From assembly GCF_900099835.1 (NCBI RefSeq), contig NZ_FNKP01000001.1, positions 372,001 through 436,000 of the forward strand: a stretch of DNA of 64,000 nt, written 5' to 3'. A model generated the notes under the pieces. It saw nothing but the letters and a program-made list of their open reading frames with translations, searched no databases and was not told where the DNA came from. Shown here one piece after another: positions 20,579-30,476 of this stretch. Every line of letters begins with the position of its first letter. Position 1 is the first letter of the stretch. The stretch comes from Paraburkholderia fungorum. GTDB lineage: Bacteria; Pseudomonadota; Gammaproteobacteria; Burkholderiales; Burkholderiaceae. The translations under genes and the position numbers were made by a program.

Positions 20579-20956
20579 CTAGGCAACCGTGAGCGCGGGC
20601 CGCAGCTTGGGCGCGCCGCTGACGCCGGGCACGGCCGTCAGGTCCGACAACATCCGTTCAACAATCGACGCCTGTGGCAAAACCGTACCGAAAAAACGTG
20701 TCGTGACCGAGTCTTCTATCAGGATGGTCGGGAAGTTCTCCACATCCAGATCGTCGAAGCGGTCTGCATGGTTTTCAATGTCGATCCATGCGAAACAGAT
20801 ATCCGGATGCCGGTCGGCCAGCTTGTCAAACGCGTCCCGGTATTCACGGCAGGTTCCGCACCATTCCGCGCACAGGCAGGCAACGAACAGTGTGTCGGGT
20901 TCGTTGACGCGCTCGGCAATCCGGTCTTGATCGGTGTCGAGGTTCAGCGCGGGCAT
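20579..20956 (-). CDS. Thioredoxin-family protein
   Basis: 125-residue thioredoxin fold. Active site WCGTC (Cys33, Cys36), CFAWIDIENHADRF strand-helix and the cis-proline segment ENFPTILI are conserved. The motif is CGTC rather than the CGPC of thioredoxin 1, so the partner range probably differs. No signal peptide, so cytosolic. The start at 20956 follows AAGGAAAA. It lies between dprA and topB on the same strand. Confidence 0.87.
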   Translation of the reverse strand: MPALNLDTDQDRIAERVNEPDTLFVACLCAEWCGTCREYRDAFDKLADRHPDICFAWIDIENHADRFDDLDVENFPTILIEDSVTTRFFGTVLPQASIVERMLSDLTAVPGVSGAPKLRPALTVA

Positions 20957-21027
20957 GGGACGTTTTCCTTGGATACTTTGTTCAGGTGCTTTGGCGCGAA
21001 TGTAGCACGGCCGATCCGGAACGGCGG

Positions 21028-22305
21028 TCAACCCTTATCGGCGCCAGCCTGTTTCGGGCTCGTGCGGACGAAGCGGCCGCCGGGCAGCACGGCCACCTGG
21101 CCGGCCAGTTCGAGTTGAAGCAGGGTGGTTTGCAAGGTCGAGTCCTCCATCTCGGTGCGGGCGGCCAGAATTTCAAGCGTGGCGGGGGAGTGGCCGAGCG
21201 CGATGAGGAGGCGGTGGGCCTCGGAATTGAGGGTATGGGCGGGCGCTTGAGGCCCGGATTCTTCCTCCTGCGCAGCGACGCACACGTGCGAGGCCGCCAG
21301 CCCACCCTGAATGCCTGCCGACGCGGATGCAGCAACCGGACGCTGCGATTCAGGGGTATCCCAAGGCAGCGTTTTCTGCGAAGTTCGCGCTGCGTTGACA
21401 GTCGGCCGACGTGCAAAGCCAAGTTCTTCGAGCACCTCGTCGGGCGTTTCCACCAGCCTCGCCCCCTGCTTGATGATCCGGTGACAGCCGCGCGACAGCG
21501 GCGCGTGAATTGACCCGGGCAACGCGAAAATATCGCGCCCCATTTCATTGGCAAGCCTGGCGGTGATCAGCGAGCCGGAGCGCATCGCGGCCTCGACCAT
21601 CACGACACCGCTGACGAGCCCTGCGATCAGCCGGTTACGCTGCGGGAAATTGGCGGCGCGCGCCGGAGTGCCCAGCGGCCATTCCGACAGGATCGCCCCC
21701 TGCACAGCAATTTGCCGCGCCAGAGCGTGATGCGCGGCGGGATACACGAGATCAGCGCCGGTGCCGATCACCGCCACCGTGCCGCCGATGCCTTCAAGAC
21801 CGCCCCGATGCGCCGCGCCGTCAATGCCGAGCGCCAGCCCCGACACGACGGTGACGCCCGCCGCGGACAATTCGCGCGCAAACCGCTCTGCATCTTCGAC
21901 GCCTTGTGGCGTCGCGCTGCGACTGCCCACCAGCGCGACCGCCCGGTTGTGCAACAGATCGAGCCGGCCCTTTATATATAGCAGCGGGGGCGGATCGGGC
22001 ATGGTCAGCAACGCGGGCGGGTACGCGGGATCATCTAGCGTCACGACCTGATTGCCGGGTTGCTCCGTCCACGAGATCACCGCGTCGAGCTGAGCGTCGA
22101 ATTCGGGGGGTGTGGGAGCCAGTACGGCGCGTGCCGCAGCTTCGCCGGCGATTGCCGCCAGCGTCGCCTGAGTCTGGTTAAAAATCGCTTCAGGCAGACC
22201 CAGGGCGCCGAGCAGCAGACGCAGTGCGGCGGGCTTAAGCCCCGGTGCAAGCGACAGCCGCAGCCAGGCGGCAAGTTCGACAGAGGTTGCGGGGAGGGTG
22301 TGCAT
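21028..22305 (-). CDS. dprA: DNA processing protein DprA (Smf)
   Basis: 425 residues. DprA loads RecA onto incoming single-stranded DNA during natural transformation. The Rossmann-like core (about 110-310) contains [35 protein letters not shown] and [11 protein letters not shown], all typical. The C-terminal ~65 residues form a winged helix ([15 protein letters not shown]). The start at 22305 follows GAGGAG. It is divergent from def, as in many proteobacteria. Confidence 0.93.
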   Translation of the reverse strand: MHTLPATSVELAAWLRLSLAPGLKPAALRLLLGALGLPEAIFNQTQATLAAIAGEAAARAVLAPTPPEFDAQLDAVISWTEQPGNQVVTLDDPAYPPALLTMPDPPPLLYIKGRLDLLHNRAVALVGSRSATPQGVEDAERFARELSAAGVTVVSGLALGIDGAAHRGGLEGIGGTVAVIGTGADLVYPAAHHALARQIAVQGAILSEWPLGTPARAANFPQRNRLIAGLVSGVVMVEAAMRSGSLITARLANEMGRDIFALPGSIHAPLSRGCHRIIKQGARLVETPDEVLEELGFARRPTVNAARTSQKTLPWDTPESQRPVAASASAGIQGGLAASHVCVAAQEEESGPQAPAHTLNSEAHRLLIALGHSPATLEILAARTEMEDSTLQTTLLQLELAGQVAVLPGGRFVRTSPKQAGADKG

Positions 22306-22352
22306 TGCGGGTCGCTCCTCTTGCAGGGCCTGCGGGCAGGCGGGCGCCATGC

Positions 22353-22358
22353 TAAAAT
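22353..22358 (+). promoter_or_regulatory. Possible extended -10 element for def-fmt
   Basis: TG-n-TAAAAT (TG at 22350-22351, -10 at 22353-22358) in the dprA/def intergenic region. The -35 position has no good match, so this is tentative. Confidence 0.3.
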
Positions 22359-22548
22359 TTTCATCATCCGAAATAACTGCGGCGCCGCGCCCACCCGCGC
22401 GGGCTCGTCGTTTAGCGCAAGTGGCGCGTTGAATCGAACCGGTTCGACAGCATCTATCCTCGGCGTATTGCGACGGGCTCACAACCTGGCCGAACGGCCA
22501 ACGCGAGCCTTCTCCCGGTCAGCGGCGCCCAAAAATACACTCAAGATC

Positions 22549-23052
22549 ATGGCTTTACTGAATATCCTCAATTACCCGGACAAACGGCTTCACAAGATTG
22601 CGAAGCCGGTCGAGAAGGTCAACGACCGCATCCGCCGTCTCGTCGCGGACATGGCCGAAACCATGTATGCCGCGCCCGGCGTCGGCCTCGCCGCGACCCA
22701 GGTCGACGTGCATGAGCGCGTGATCGTGATCGACGTGTCGGACACGCACAAAGAGTTGCTCGCGTTCATCAACCCGGAAATCATCTGGTCGAGCGACGAG
22801 AAGAAGCTGAACGAAGAGGGCTGCCTGTCGGTGCCGGGCATTTACGACAACGTCGAGCGCGCCGAGAAAGTGCGCGTGCGCGCGTTGAACGAGAAGGGCG
22901 AAACCTTCGAGCTGGACTGCGAGGGGCTGCTCGCCGTGTGCATTCAGCACGAAATGGATCACCTGATGGGCCGCGTGTTCGTCGAATACCTGTCGTCGCT
23001 GAAACAAACGCGCATCCGCAGCAAGATGAAGAAGCTCGCCCACGCGATGTAA
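22549..23052 (+). CDS. def: Peptide deformylase
   Basis: 167-residue metal hydrolase that removes the formyl group from new proteins. All three motifs are present: GVGLAATQ (44-51), EGCLS (90-94, metal Cys92) and HEMDH (134-138, metal His134 and His138, catalytic Glu135). The ATG at 22549 gives the standard length. fmt starts 31 bases downstream; the two enzymes act at opposite ends of the formyl-methionine cycle. Confidence 0.97.
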   Translation: MALLNILNYPDKRLHKIAKPVEKVNDRIRRLVADMAETMYAAPGVGLAATQVDVHERVIVIDVSDTHKELLAFINPEIIWSSDEKKLNEEGCLSVPGIYDNVERAEKVRVRALNEKGETFELDCEGLLAVCIQHEMDHLMGRVFVEYLSSLKQTRIRSKMKKLAHAM

Positions 23053-23083
23053 TGCGCGGCCACCTCGTCTACTGTTCCCATTC

Positions 23084-24073
23084 ATGAGCCATTCGTTGCG
23101 CGTCATTTTTGCCGGTACGCCGGAGTTCGCCGCGGCCGCGCTGGCCGCGATTCACGGTGCCGGTTTTCCGGTGCCGCTCGTGCTGACCCAGCCCGACCGG
23201 CCCGCCGGACGCGGCATGAAATTGCAGGCAAGCCCGGTCAAGCGTTATGCGCAGGAGCACGGTCTCGCCGTTGCTCAGCCGACTTCGCTGCGCCGCGCCG
23301 GTAAATTTCCCGAGGAAGCCGCAGCGGCAATCGACCAGCTGCGCGCCACGCCGCACGACGTGATGGTGGTGGCTGCCTACGGCCTGATCCTGCCGCAGGA
23401 AGTGCTCGACATTCCGCCGCTCGGTTGCATCAACATTCACGCTTCGTTGTTGCCGCGCTGGCGCGGCGCCGCGCCGATTCATCGCGCGATCGAAGCGGGC
23501 GACGCCGAAACCGGCATCACGCTGATGCAGATGGATATCGGCCTCGACACCGGCGCAATGATCTCCGAAATCCGCACCCCCATTTCCGCCGACGACACCA
23601 CCGCGACCCTGCACGACCGTCTCGCGCAAGACGGCGCGAAGCTGATTGTCGACGCGCTGCTCGAACTCGAGCGCAGCGGCAAGCTGGCGTCGACCCCGCA
23701 GCCTGCGGACGGCGTGACGTACGCGGAAAAAATCGGCAAGCACGAGGCCGCACTCGACTGGCGCAAGCCGGCCGAGGTCCTAGGGCGCCAGGTTCGCGCG
23801 TTCGACCCGTTCCCCGGCGGCGTGGGCACGCTCGAAGATGGCAGTTCGATCAAGATCTGGGCTGCTGCGCCGATCAAGGCTGCGGGCAGCAGCGGCGCGC
23901 CTGGAACGATCGCCGAGGTTGGCGCGGAAGGCGTTGTAGTGAACTGCGGCGAAGGTGCGTTGCGTCTCACGCAATTGCAGAAACCCGGCGGCAAGCGCCT
24001 GCCCGTGCGCGAATTTCTTGCTGGCTCCACGTTGGCTGCCGGACAGCGCTTTCAACTTCCCGAAGCAAATTAA
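23084..24073 (+). CDS. fmt: Methionyl-tRNA formyltransferase
   Basis: 329-residue enzyme that formylates initiator Met-tRNA using 10-formyltetrahydrofolate. N-terminal catalytic domain: [13 protein letters not shown], the folate-site [16 protein letters not shown] (Asn, His), and [10 protein letters not shown] with the catalytic Asp. The C-terminal ~110 residues form the tRNA-binding OB-like domain. Length is typical (about 315-330). Confidence 0.97.
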   Translation: MSHSLRVIFAGTPEFAAAALAAIHGAGFPVPLVLTQPDRPAGRGMKLQASPVKRYAQEHGLAVAQPTSLRRAGKFPEEAAAAIDQLRATPHDVMVVAAYGLILPQEVLDIPPLGCINIHASLLPRWRGAAPIHRAIEAGDAETGITLMQMDIGLDTGAMISEIRTPISADDTTATLHDRLAQDGAKLIVDALLELERSGKLASTPQPADGVTYAEKIGKHEAALDWRKPAEVLGRQVRAFDPFPGGVGTLEDGSSIKIWAAAPIKAAGSSGAPGTIAEVGAEGVVVNCGEGALRLTQLQKPGGKRLPVREFLAGSTLAAGQRFQLPEAN

Positions 24074-24186
24074 CAGCTTTGCGCTGTTACGAACATCGCC
24101 CGTCCGGACGATGTTCGCTGCGCCCGCCGCATGGCCTGCCGCGCGTTAGAATCCTTCATGCAACAGCTTATGTTTCGAGGATTCCA

Positions 24187-24840
24187 ATGTTCGGCATCAC
24201 CCATTTCGAGTTTTTCATCGTCGCGGTATTTCTTCTGAACGTGACGCCCGGCCCCGACACGGCCTATATCGTCGGACGCAGCGTCGCTCAGGGGCGCGGT
24301 GCGGGCATGATGTCGGCACTGGGCATCTCAGCGGGTTGCTGCGTGCACTCGCTGGCCTGCGCATTCGGTTTGACCGCGCTGCTGGCTGCATCGACCACGG
24401 CGTTCAGCGTCATCAAATTCGTCGGCGCAATTTATCTGATGTATCTCGGCGTGCGGCTGATTTTCGCCAAACCGTCGGCAGACGACGCAAACACGGCGAC
24501 AGCGGGCGAAGCGCGCGCGGCCGGCGCACCCAAGTCGCTCAGGCAGCTTTTCCTGCAAGGCTTCTGGACCAATGTGCTAAACCCGAAGGTCGTGCTCTTC
24601 TTTGTGTCGTTCTTTCCGCAATTCGTCACGACCGGCAGCGATCATAAAACCTTCGCGTTCCTCACTCTCGGCGCGGTGTTCGTATTGATGAGCATGATCT
24701 GGAACAGCTTTGTCGCGTGGATCGCGGGTAGTGTGACGCAGCGCTTCTCCGGCAAGCCGTCGATGAAGAAGTGGCTGGATCGCGGTGTCGGCAGTGCGTT
24801 CGTCGGACTGGGTATCAAGCTCGCCACTGCATCAAGATGA
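24187..24840 (+). CDS. LysE/RhtB-family amino-acid exporter
   Basis: 217-residue inner-membrane protein with about six hydrophobic segments, the NVTPGPDTAYIVGRS signature (residues 19-33) and the mid-protein NPKVVLFF segment. It is a second member of the family in this window, closer to the RhtB/threonine-exporter group. The start at 24187 follows GAGGATTCC. It lies between fmt and htpX on the same strand. The substrate is not determined. Confidence 0.9.
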   Translation: MFGITHFEFFIVAVFLLNVTPGPDTAYIVGRSVAQGRGAGMMSALGISAGCCVHSLACAFGLTALLAASTTAFSVIKFVGAIYLMYLGVRLIFAKPSADDANTATAGEARAAGAPKSLRQLFLQGFWTNVLNPKVVLFFVSFFPQFVTTGSDHKTFAFLTLGAVFVLMSMIWNSFVAWIAGSVTQRFSGKPSMKKWLDRGVGSAFVGLGIKLATASR

Positions 24841-24868
24841 TTGAATTTTCTCTACCCGCCCATATCTA
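24841..24868 (+). promoter_or_regulatory. Candidate sigma-32 (heat-shock) promoter of htpX
   Basis: TTGAAT (24841-24846), 12 bases, then CCCATATCTA (24859-24868), close to the heat-shock consensus CTTGAA-N13-17-CCCCATNTA. It lies 77 bases upstream of the htpX ATG, consistent with that gene's known heat-shock control. Confidence 0.6.
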
Positions 24869-24945
24869 ACAGTTCGCTTACAATCGGGCGACGCGATCAC
24901 GCGGCGCAGAGATGAAGCCCGCACTTAGGGTAAGGAGTAGCAAAC

Positions 24946-25803
24946 ATGTTTAATTGGGTCAAAACCGCGATGTTGATGGCCGCGATCACGGCCCTTTTCA
25001 TCGTGATTGGCGGGATGATCGGCGGGTCGCGCGGCATGATGATCGCGCTCGTGATCGCCCTCGGGATGAATTTCTTCTCATACTGGTTTTCGGACAAGAT
25101 GGTTCTGCGCATGTACAACGCGCAGGAAGTCGACGAAAACAGCGCACCGCAGTTTTATCGCATGGTGCGCGAGCTGGCCACGCGCGCTAATTTGCCGATG
25201 CCGCGCGTGTATCTGATCAACGAAGACGCGCCGAACGCGTTTGCCACGGGGCGCAATCCGGAGCATGCGGCGGTTGCCGCTACCACCGGCATTTTGCGCG
25301 TGCTGTCCGAGCGCGAAATGCGCGGCGTGATGGCCCACGAACTGGCGCACGTGAAGCATCGCGACATCCTGATCTCTACTGTTTCGGCGACCATGGCCGG
25401 TGCGATTTCCGCGCTGGCGAATTTTGCGATGTTCTTCGGTAGCCGTGATGAAAACGGCCGTCCGTCGAATCCGATTGCCAGTATCGCTGTCGCGTTGCTG
25501 GCGCCGATCGCCGGTGCGTTGATCCAGATGGCGATTTCGCGTGCACGTGAGTTCGAAGCTGACCGTGGCGGCGCGCAGATTTCGGGCGACCCGCAAGCGC
25601 TTGCTTCGGCGCTCGACAAGATCCATCGTTACGCGAGCGGTATTCCTTTCCCTGTGGCCGAGCAGCATCCGGCCACCGCGCAGATGATGATCATGAATCC
25701 GCTGTCGGGCGGTGGCATCGCGAATCTTTTCTCGACGCACCCGGCCACGGAAGAGCGCGTCGCCCGTTTGATGGAAATGGCGCGCACGGGGCGCTTCGAT
25801 TAA
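24946..25803 (+). CDS. htpX: Membrane metalloprotease HtpX
   Basis: 285-residue M48 protease of the inner membrane that degrades misfolded membrane proteins. Two N-terminal membrane helices (about 7-27 and 30-48), the zinc motif HELAH (131-135), two more hydrophobic stretches (about 145-165 and 180-200), and the downstream EFEADRGG that provides the third zinc ligand. A heat-shock-like promoter precedes it and a strong terminator follows. Confidence 0.96.
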   Translation: MFNWVKTAMLMAAITALFIVIGGMIGGSRGMMIALVIALGMNFFSYWFSDKMVLRMYNAQEVDENSAPQFYRMVRELATRANLPMPRVYLINEDAPNAFATGRNPEHAAVAATTGILRVLSEREMRGVMAHELAHVKHRDILISTVSATMAGAISALANFAMFFGSRDENGRPSNPIASIAVALLAPIAGALIQMAISRAREFEADRGGAQISGDPQALASALDKIHRYASGIPFPVAEQHPATAQMMIMNPLSGGGIANLFSTHPATEERVARLMEMARTGRFD

Positions 25804-25866
25804 GCAGTCGCGCTTCAAAACGTTTCACAAAAAATTCACGACACGCTTCCACGGCGCTAGCGTGAA

Positions 25867-25901
25867 GCAAAAAAGGCGAGCCTTCCGGCTCGCCTTTTTT
25901 T
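25867..25901. terminator. Rho-independent terminator of htpX
   Basis: GGCGAGCC-TTCC-GGCTCGCC (25875-25882, 25887-25894), preceded by A6 and followed by T7. Confidence 0.95.
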
Positions 25902-26030
25902 CGGGCAACAAGGTTTGCGCGTGAACAAAGCCATTGCCGCAGTCCGCCAGCGGCGGCTCCCGCCCTGCGCCACGCTACAATGCACGCTGATTGCGCTGCG
26001 CGCACCGCGCGGCCTGCACTTGTTTCTTTC

Positions 26031-27470
26031 ATGACACCAAAGCCTTCTTCGCGTTCAGCTTCTTCTGCAGCGCGCCCGCGCGAATTCCGTTTGTCGGTGT
26101 TGCATCTTGCGCCCGAGTCGCTGGGCTTTGCGCTCGACAGCGCTGGTCAGGCGATCGGCGCCGTGCGTCTCGGCGCAGCGTTGCCGGCTGCGCTGCAATC
26201 GGTCTTCGTGTCCGCGCCTGAGGGCACCGTTGCTGCCGCGCGCGGGGCGGTGCAGGACATCGCGTATCGCACGATGCGCCGTCTCGCTACTGCTGAATGG
26301 CTGATCGCAAAGCTGGTGAAGAAGGCGCCGCCGCCGCACGTCGGTCACGTGCTCGCCTGCTCGCTCGCGTTGCTGATCGACGACGAAGCCAACGCCGCTT
26401 ATGCGCCGTTCACCGTGGTCGATCAGGCGGTCAGCGCGATTGCCGCTCGCCGCGAATTCTCGTTCGCCAAGGGACTTGTCAACGCGGTGCTGCGCAATTT
26501 CCTGCGCGAGCGTGAGACGCTGCTGAACGCTGCACAAGCCGACGAAGTCGCGCACTGGAACTACCCAGCGTGGTGGATCGACGCCGTGAAGCGCGCGTGG
26601 CCCGACACGTGGCAGGCGGTGCTCACAACCGGCAATACGCAAGGCCCGCTCACCTTGCGCGTGAACGCCCGTCACTCGACCGTCGACGCGTATCTGCAAG
26701 TTCTGCAAAATCATCAGATTGCCGCGAGCCGTATCGGTGATTACGCCGTCAAGCTCGACACGCCGATCCCGGTGGACCGCATCCCCGGCTTCAGCGACGG
26801 TGTGGTCTCGGTGCAGGACGCCGGTGCGCAACTCGCCGCGCAACTGCTCGGCGTGCGCGACGGCATGCGCGTGCTCGATGCGTGCGCGGCGCCCGGCGGC
26901 AAGACCGGTCATCTGCTGGAACTGGCGAATCTTCAGCTCGTGGCGCTCGAAAGCGATGCATCGCGTGCAAGGCGGATCGGCGAAAATTTGCGGCGGCTAA
27001 AGCTCGATGCTGAAGTGCGGATCGGCGACGCGGGCACGCCGTCGAAATGGCACGACGACACCGACCAGCCGTTCGACCGCATCCTCGCCGACGTTCCGTG
27101 TTCGGCATCGGGCATCGTGCGGCGTCACCCGGATATTCGCTGGCTGCGCCGCGCATCCGATATTCCCGCGCTGGTCGCCGAACAGCGCCGCATACTCGAA
27201 GCGCTCTGGCCGCTCGTGAAACCAGGCGGTGAATTGCTTTACGTTACGTGTTCGATCTTCCCCGAAGAAGGCGAGTTGCAGGCGCAGTGGTTTGGAAACA
27301 AGTATCAGGATGCGGTACGATTGGACGCGCCGGGACAACTGCTGCCATCAGTCGCTCGCGCGCCCGCCGAGACCTCGGCCGGTTCCGATGCCGGACAATC
27401 CGCTGAAAACAGCGCCGGTGCGAACTCAGACCACGACGGATTTTTCTACGCGCGCTTCCAGAAACGGTGA
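26031..27470 (+). CDS. rsmB: 16S rRNA (cytosine-967-C5)-methyltransferase
   Basis: 479 residues. An N-terminal NusB-like RNA-binding domain (about 60-180, ALLIDDEANAAY, FAKGLVNAVLRNFLR) precedes a Rossmann methyltransferase domain. The SAM loop is DACAAPGGKTGHLLEL. The two catalytic cysteines are in DVPCSASG and VTCSIFPEEGE. I chose the ATG at 26031; an in-frame ATG at 25980 is also possible and neither has a clear ribosome-binding site. The stop overlaps the next gene by 4 bases. Confidence 0.94.
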   Translation: MTPKPSSRSASSAARPREFRLSVLHLAPESLGFALDSAGQAIGAVRLGAALPAALQSVFVSAPEGTVAAARGAVQDIAYRTMRRLATAEWLIAKLVKKAPPPHVGHVLACSLALLIDDEANAAYAPFTVVDQAVSAIAARREFSFAKGLVNAVLRNFLRERETLLNAAQADEVAHWNYPAWWIDAVKRAWPDTWQAVLTTGNTQGPLTLRVNARHSTVDAYLQVLQNHQIAASRIGDYAVKLDTPIPVDRIPGFSDGVVSVQDAGAQLAAQLLGVRDGMRVLDACAAPGGKTGHLLELANLQLVALESDASRARRIGENLRRLKLDAEVRIGDAGTPSKWHDDTDQPFDRILADVPCSASGIVRRHPDIRWLRRASDIPALVAEQRRILEALWPLVKPGGELLYVTCSIFPEEGELQAQWFGNKYQDAVRLDAPGQLLPSVARAPAETSAGSDAGQSAENSAGANSDHDGFFYARFQKR

Positions 27471-28066
27471 CCATCAAACGCTTCTTCCCGCTTCGGCTCG
27501 CTGCCGTGCTCTGGATTGCGCTGGCCGTATGGCTGGCAGCACCGGGCGTGGCGCATGCCGACTCGATCGCGGTGCAGCGGGCGTCGCTGCAGGCTGACAG
27601 CAGCGGCTGGAGTCTCGACGCGCGTTTCGACTTCGACCTGAACAGCAATCTCGAAGACGCGGTCAACAAGGGCATCCCCCTCTACTTCACGACCGACTTC
27701 GAACTAAGCCGGCCGCGCTGGTACTGGTTCGACGAGCAACCGGTGAGCGTGTCGCAAAGCATTCGCCTGTCGTTCCAGCCGCTGACGCGCGAATACCGCG
27801 TGTCGAGCGTGTCGTCGGGCGGGTTGCAGCTTGGTTTCAGCACACTCAAAGACGCGCTCGCGGTGATCAAGCATGTCACGTCCTGGCATGTGATCGACCG
27901 CAATCAGGTGCAGACCGGTGAGACCTATACCGCGTCGGTGCGCATGCAACTCGACATCGCGCTGATGCCCAAGCCGTTCCAGATCGACGCGGTGAACAAC
28001 CGCGACTGGAACCTCGCCTCCGAATGGAAGCGCTTCACCTTCACGGCGGCCGAACGTGCTAAATAA
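27467..28066 (+). CDS. DUF4390 exported protein
   Basis: 199 residues from a GTG overlapping the rsmB stop (GTGA). A signal peptide or anchor covers about 1-27 (cluster of hydrophobics ending GVAHA). The remainder fits the DUF4390 family, found in front of NtrY-like kinases in beta-proteobacteria: LDARFDFDLN, LYFTTDFELSRPRW, and WNLASEWKRF at the end. No catalytic motif is seen. It overlaps the kinase gene by 11 bases, so the three are co-translated, and a role in the sensor's periplasmic input is possible. Confidence 0.85.
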   Translation: MTIKRFFPLRLAAVLWIALAVWLAAPGVAHADSIAVQRASLQADSSGWSLDARFDFDLNSNLEDAVNKGIPLYFTTDFELSRPRWYWFDEQPVSVSQSIRLSFQPLTREYRVSSVSSGGLQLGFSTLKDALAVIKHVTSWHVIDRNQVQTGETYTASVRMQLDIALMPKPFQIDAVNNRDWNLASEWKRFTFTAAERAK

Positions 28067-30476
28067 AGTGCGCTCATCCACAACCAGCGTCAGCAGCCTC
28101 GTCGTGCGAGTGCTGGTGTCGACGGTCGCGGTCACGGCCGTGCTGCTGCTCGTGCTGCTCGCCGCGGCCAGCGCCAATACCGAATTCTTCGACCGCTATT
28201 ACCAGTGGCTGTACGCCGCCAACGTCGCGGTTGCGATGATCTTTTTGCTGGTCGTGGTGACGCTGGTCGTCATCATTATTGCGAGGTTGCGCAAGGGCAA
28301 GTTCGGCACGCGACTATTGGCGAAGCTCGCGTTCTTCATGGCGCTGGTCGGTGTGGTGCCGGGCGGCATCATCTACATCGTCTCGTATCAGTTCGTGTCG
28401 CGTAGTATCGAGTCGTGGTTCGACGTGAACGTCGAAACCGCGCTCACGTCCGGCCTGAATCTCGGGCGCGGCATGCTCGACGCGTCGCTGTCCGATCTGC
28501 AAACCAAGGGCCGCCTGATGTCCGAGCAGCTCGCCAGCGCGGACGCGGCCGGTACCACGCTGACGCTGCTGCGCTTGCGCGATCAGTTCGGCGTGCAGGA
28601 TGCGACGATCGTCGAGCCTACGCGCAGCATGTCCGGCGCGACGCCCGAGATGCACGTGGTGGCGCAGGCATCGAGCAATTACGCGACGCTCGTGCCGAAC
28701 GACCTGCCCACTCCGCTGATGATCGATCAGGCGCGCGGTCGCGGCTATGCGGCGATCGAGGGAGAGGTGGACGGCGATCCGAACGCACACGGCGGCAAAG
28801 GCGCATTGCGTCTGCGGATCGTGCAGCGTATTCCCGATTCGAATGCCGCGCTATTGCAGCCTGTCGAGCGCTTCCTGCAACTCACGCAGCCAGTGTCGCC
28901 AACGCTCGCGCGTAATGCCGACGCGGTTCAGCGCGCGTATCGCGAGTATCAGGAAAAGGCGTTGGGCCGCACCGGTCTGCGCAAGATGTACATCGGCACG
29001 CTGACGCTCGCGCTGTTCCTCGCCACCTTCATCGCGATGATGCTTGCGCTCGCGCTCGGCAATCAGCTTGCGCGGCCGCTGTTCCTGCTCGCGCAGGGCA
29101 CCAAGGAAATTACCGAGGGCGACTACACGCCGAAGCGCGAAATCAAGTCGCGCGACGAATTGGGTTTTCTCACGCAGTCGTTCAACGCGATGACGCGGCA
29201 GTTGTCGGAAGCACGCGCGGCGGTTGAGAACAATCGCATCGCGCTTGAGCATTCGAAGGCGTATCTGGAGAGTATTCTCGCGAATCTGACCGCCGGCGTG
29301 TTCGTGTTCGACCGGCAGTTCAGACTAACCACGGCGAATCGCGGCGCCGAGCGGATTTTCCGTCAGCCGTTCCAGGCGGTGCTGGGTTCGTCGCTCGATC
29401 AGATTGGCGTGTTGAGCGAATTTGGCGGGATGGTGCGCAAGGCGTTTGCCGATCGCGAAGCGGCGAGCGGCGACGGCCACGACGATCGCGGACATTGGCA
29501 GCAGCAGTTCTCGGTCGGCGTGCCGGGCGAAACCGATCCGCTCACGCTGCTTGTGCGCGGCGCGCGGCTCGTGTCCGCGACCGACCGCGATGCCGAAGAC
29601 ATGCAGACCTCCGGCTACGTCGTGGTGTTCGACGATATCTCCGACGTGATTTCCGCGCAGCGTTCGATTGCGTGGGGCGAAGTCGCGCGGCGGCTCGCGC
29701 ACGAGATCAAGAATCCTCTCACGCCGATTCAGCTTTCCGCCGAGCGTCTGCAGATGAAACTCGCCGACAAGCTCACGCCCACCGACGCCGATTTTCTGAA
29801 GCGCGGCGCGACCACGATCGTGAACCAGGTCGCGGCAATGAAGCAGATGGTCGACAATTTCCGCGACTACGCGCGCACGCCTCCGGCAGTGCTCGCGCAT
29901 CTGCAGCTGAACGACCTGGTCAGCGAAGTGCTCACGTTGTACGGTATCGAAGAGGGTAAGGGCGCGATTCAGGTCGAGCTCGCGGCATTGCCGGCGATTC
30001 GTGGCGACGCGACGCAATTGCGTCAGGTTATCCACAACCTGCTGCAAAACGCACAGGATGCGGTGGCCGATGTCGAGCATCCACGTGTGTTGCTCGAGAC
30101 GAGGACAGTAGAATACGGTGACCCCGACGCGGAAGGCAAAGTCCGCGTCGCGGTGCGTCTGACCGTGTCGGATAACGGACCGGGGTTCCCCGCGCGCATC
30201 CTCACACGCGCATTCGAACCTTACGTGACGACCAAGGCCAAAGGTACGGGCCTGGGACTTGCGATGGTCAAGAAGATCGTCGACGAGCATGGCGCGCGCA
30301 TCGACATTCGCAATCGCCTGAAGGCGGGCGACGTGATCGAAGGCGCGCAAATATCGATTCTCTTCCTTCAACTGGCAGACGATGCCGCGGCGCCTGGTTC
30401 ATCGGGCCCGCGTCCGGCGCACGTCGGTGCGTCGCAGGGAAAGACAAAAGCAACAGTGCAGACAAGGGCAGCGTAA
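28056..30476 (+). CDS. NtrY-like membrane sensor histidine kinase
   Basis: 806 residues from GTG. Three N-terminal membrane segments (about 18-40, 55-80, 88-110), a periplasmic region to about 305, a fourth helix (about 310-332), HAMP (about 333-385), a PAS domain (about 395-520), then HisKA with WGEVARRLAHEIKNPLTP (phosphorylated His549) and an ATPase domain with NLLQNAQDAV and GTGLGLAMVKKI. This layout matches NtrY, which pairs with NtrX in nitrogen, redox or envelope control. The response regulator begins one base after the stop codon. Confidence 0.92.
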   Translation: MLNKVRSSTTSVSSLVVRVLVSTVAVTAVLLLVLLAAASANTEFFDRYYQWLYAANVAVAMIFLLVVVTLVVIIIARLRKGKFGTRLLAKLAFFMALVGVVPGGIIYIVSYQFVSRSIESWFDVNVETALTSGLNLGRGMLDASLSDLQTKGRLMSEQLASADAAGTTLTLLRLRDQFGVQDATIVEPTRSMSGATPEMHVVAQASSNYATLVPNDLPTPLMIDQARGRGYAAIEGEVDGDPNAHGGKGALRLRIVQRIPDSNAALLQPVERFLQLTQPVSPTLARNADAVQRAYREYQEKALGRTGLRKMYIGTLTLALFLATFIAMMLALALGNQLARPLFLLAQGTKEITEGDYTPKREIKSRDELGFLTQSFNAMTRQLSEARAAVENNRIALEHSKAYLESILANLTAGVFVFDRQFRLTTANRGAERIFRQPFQAVLGSSLDQIGVLSEFGGMVRKAFADREAASGDGHDDRGHWQQQFSVGVPGETDPLTLLVRGARLVSATDRDAEDMQTSGYVVVFDDISDVISAQRSIAWGEVARRLAHEIKNPLTPIQLSAERLQMKLADKLTPTDADFLKRGATTIVNQVAAMKQMVDNFRDYARTPPAVLAHLQLNDLVSEVLTLYGIEEGKGAIQVELAALPAIRGDATQLRQVIHNLLQNAQDAVADVEHPRVLLETRTVEYGDPDAEGKVRVAVRLTVSDNGPGFPARILTRAFEPYVTTKAKGTGLGLAMVKKIVDEHGARIDIRNRLKAGDVIEGAQISILFLQLADDAAAPGSSGPRPAHVGASQGKTKATVQTRAA

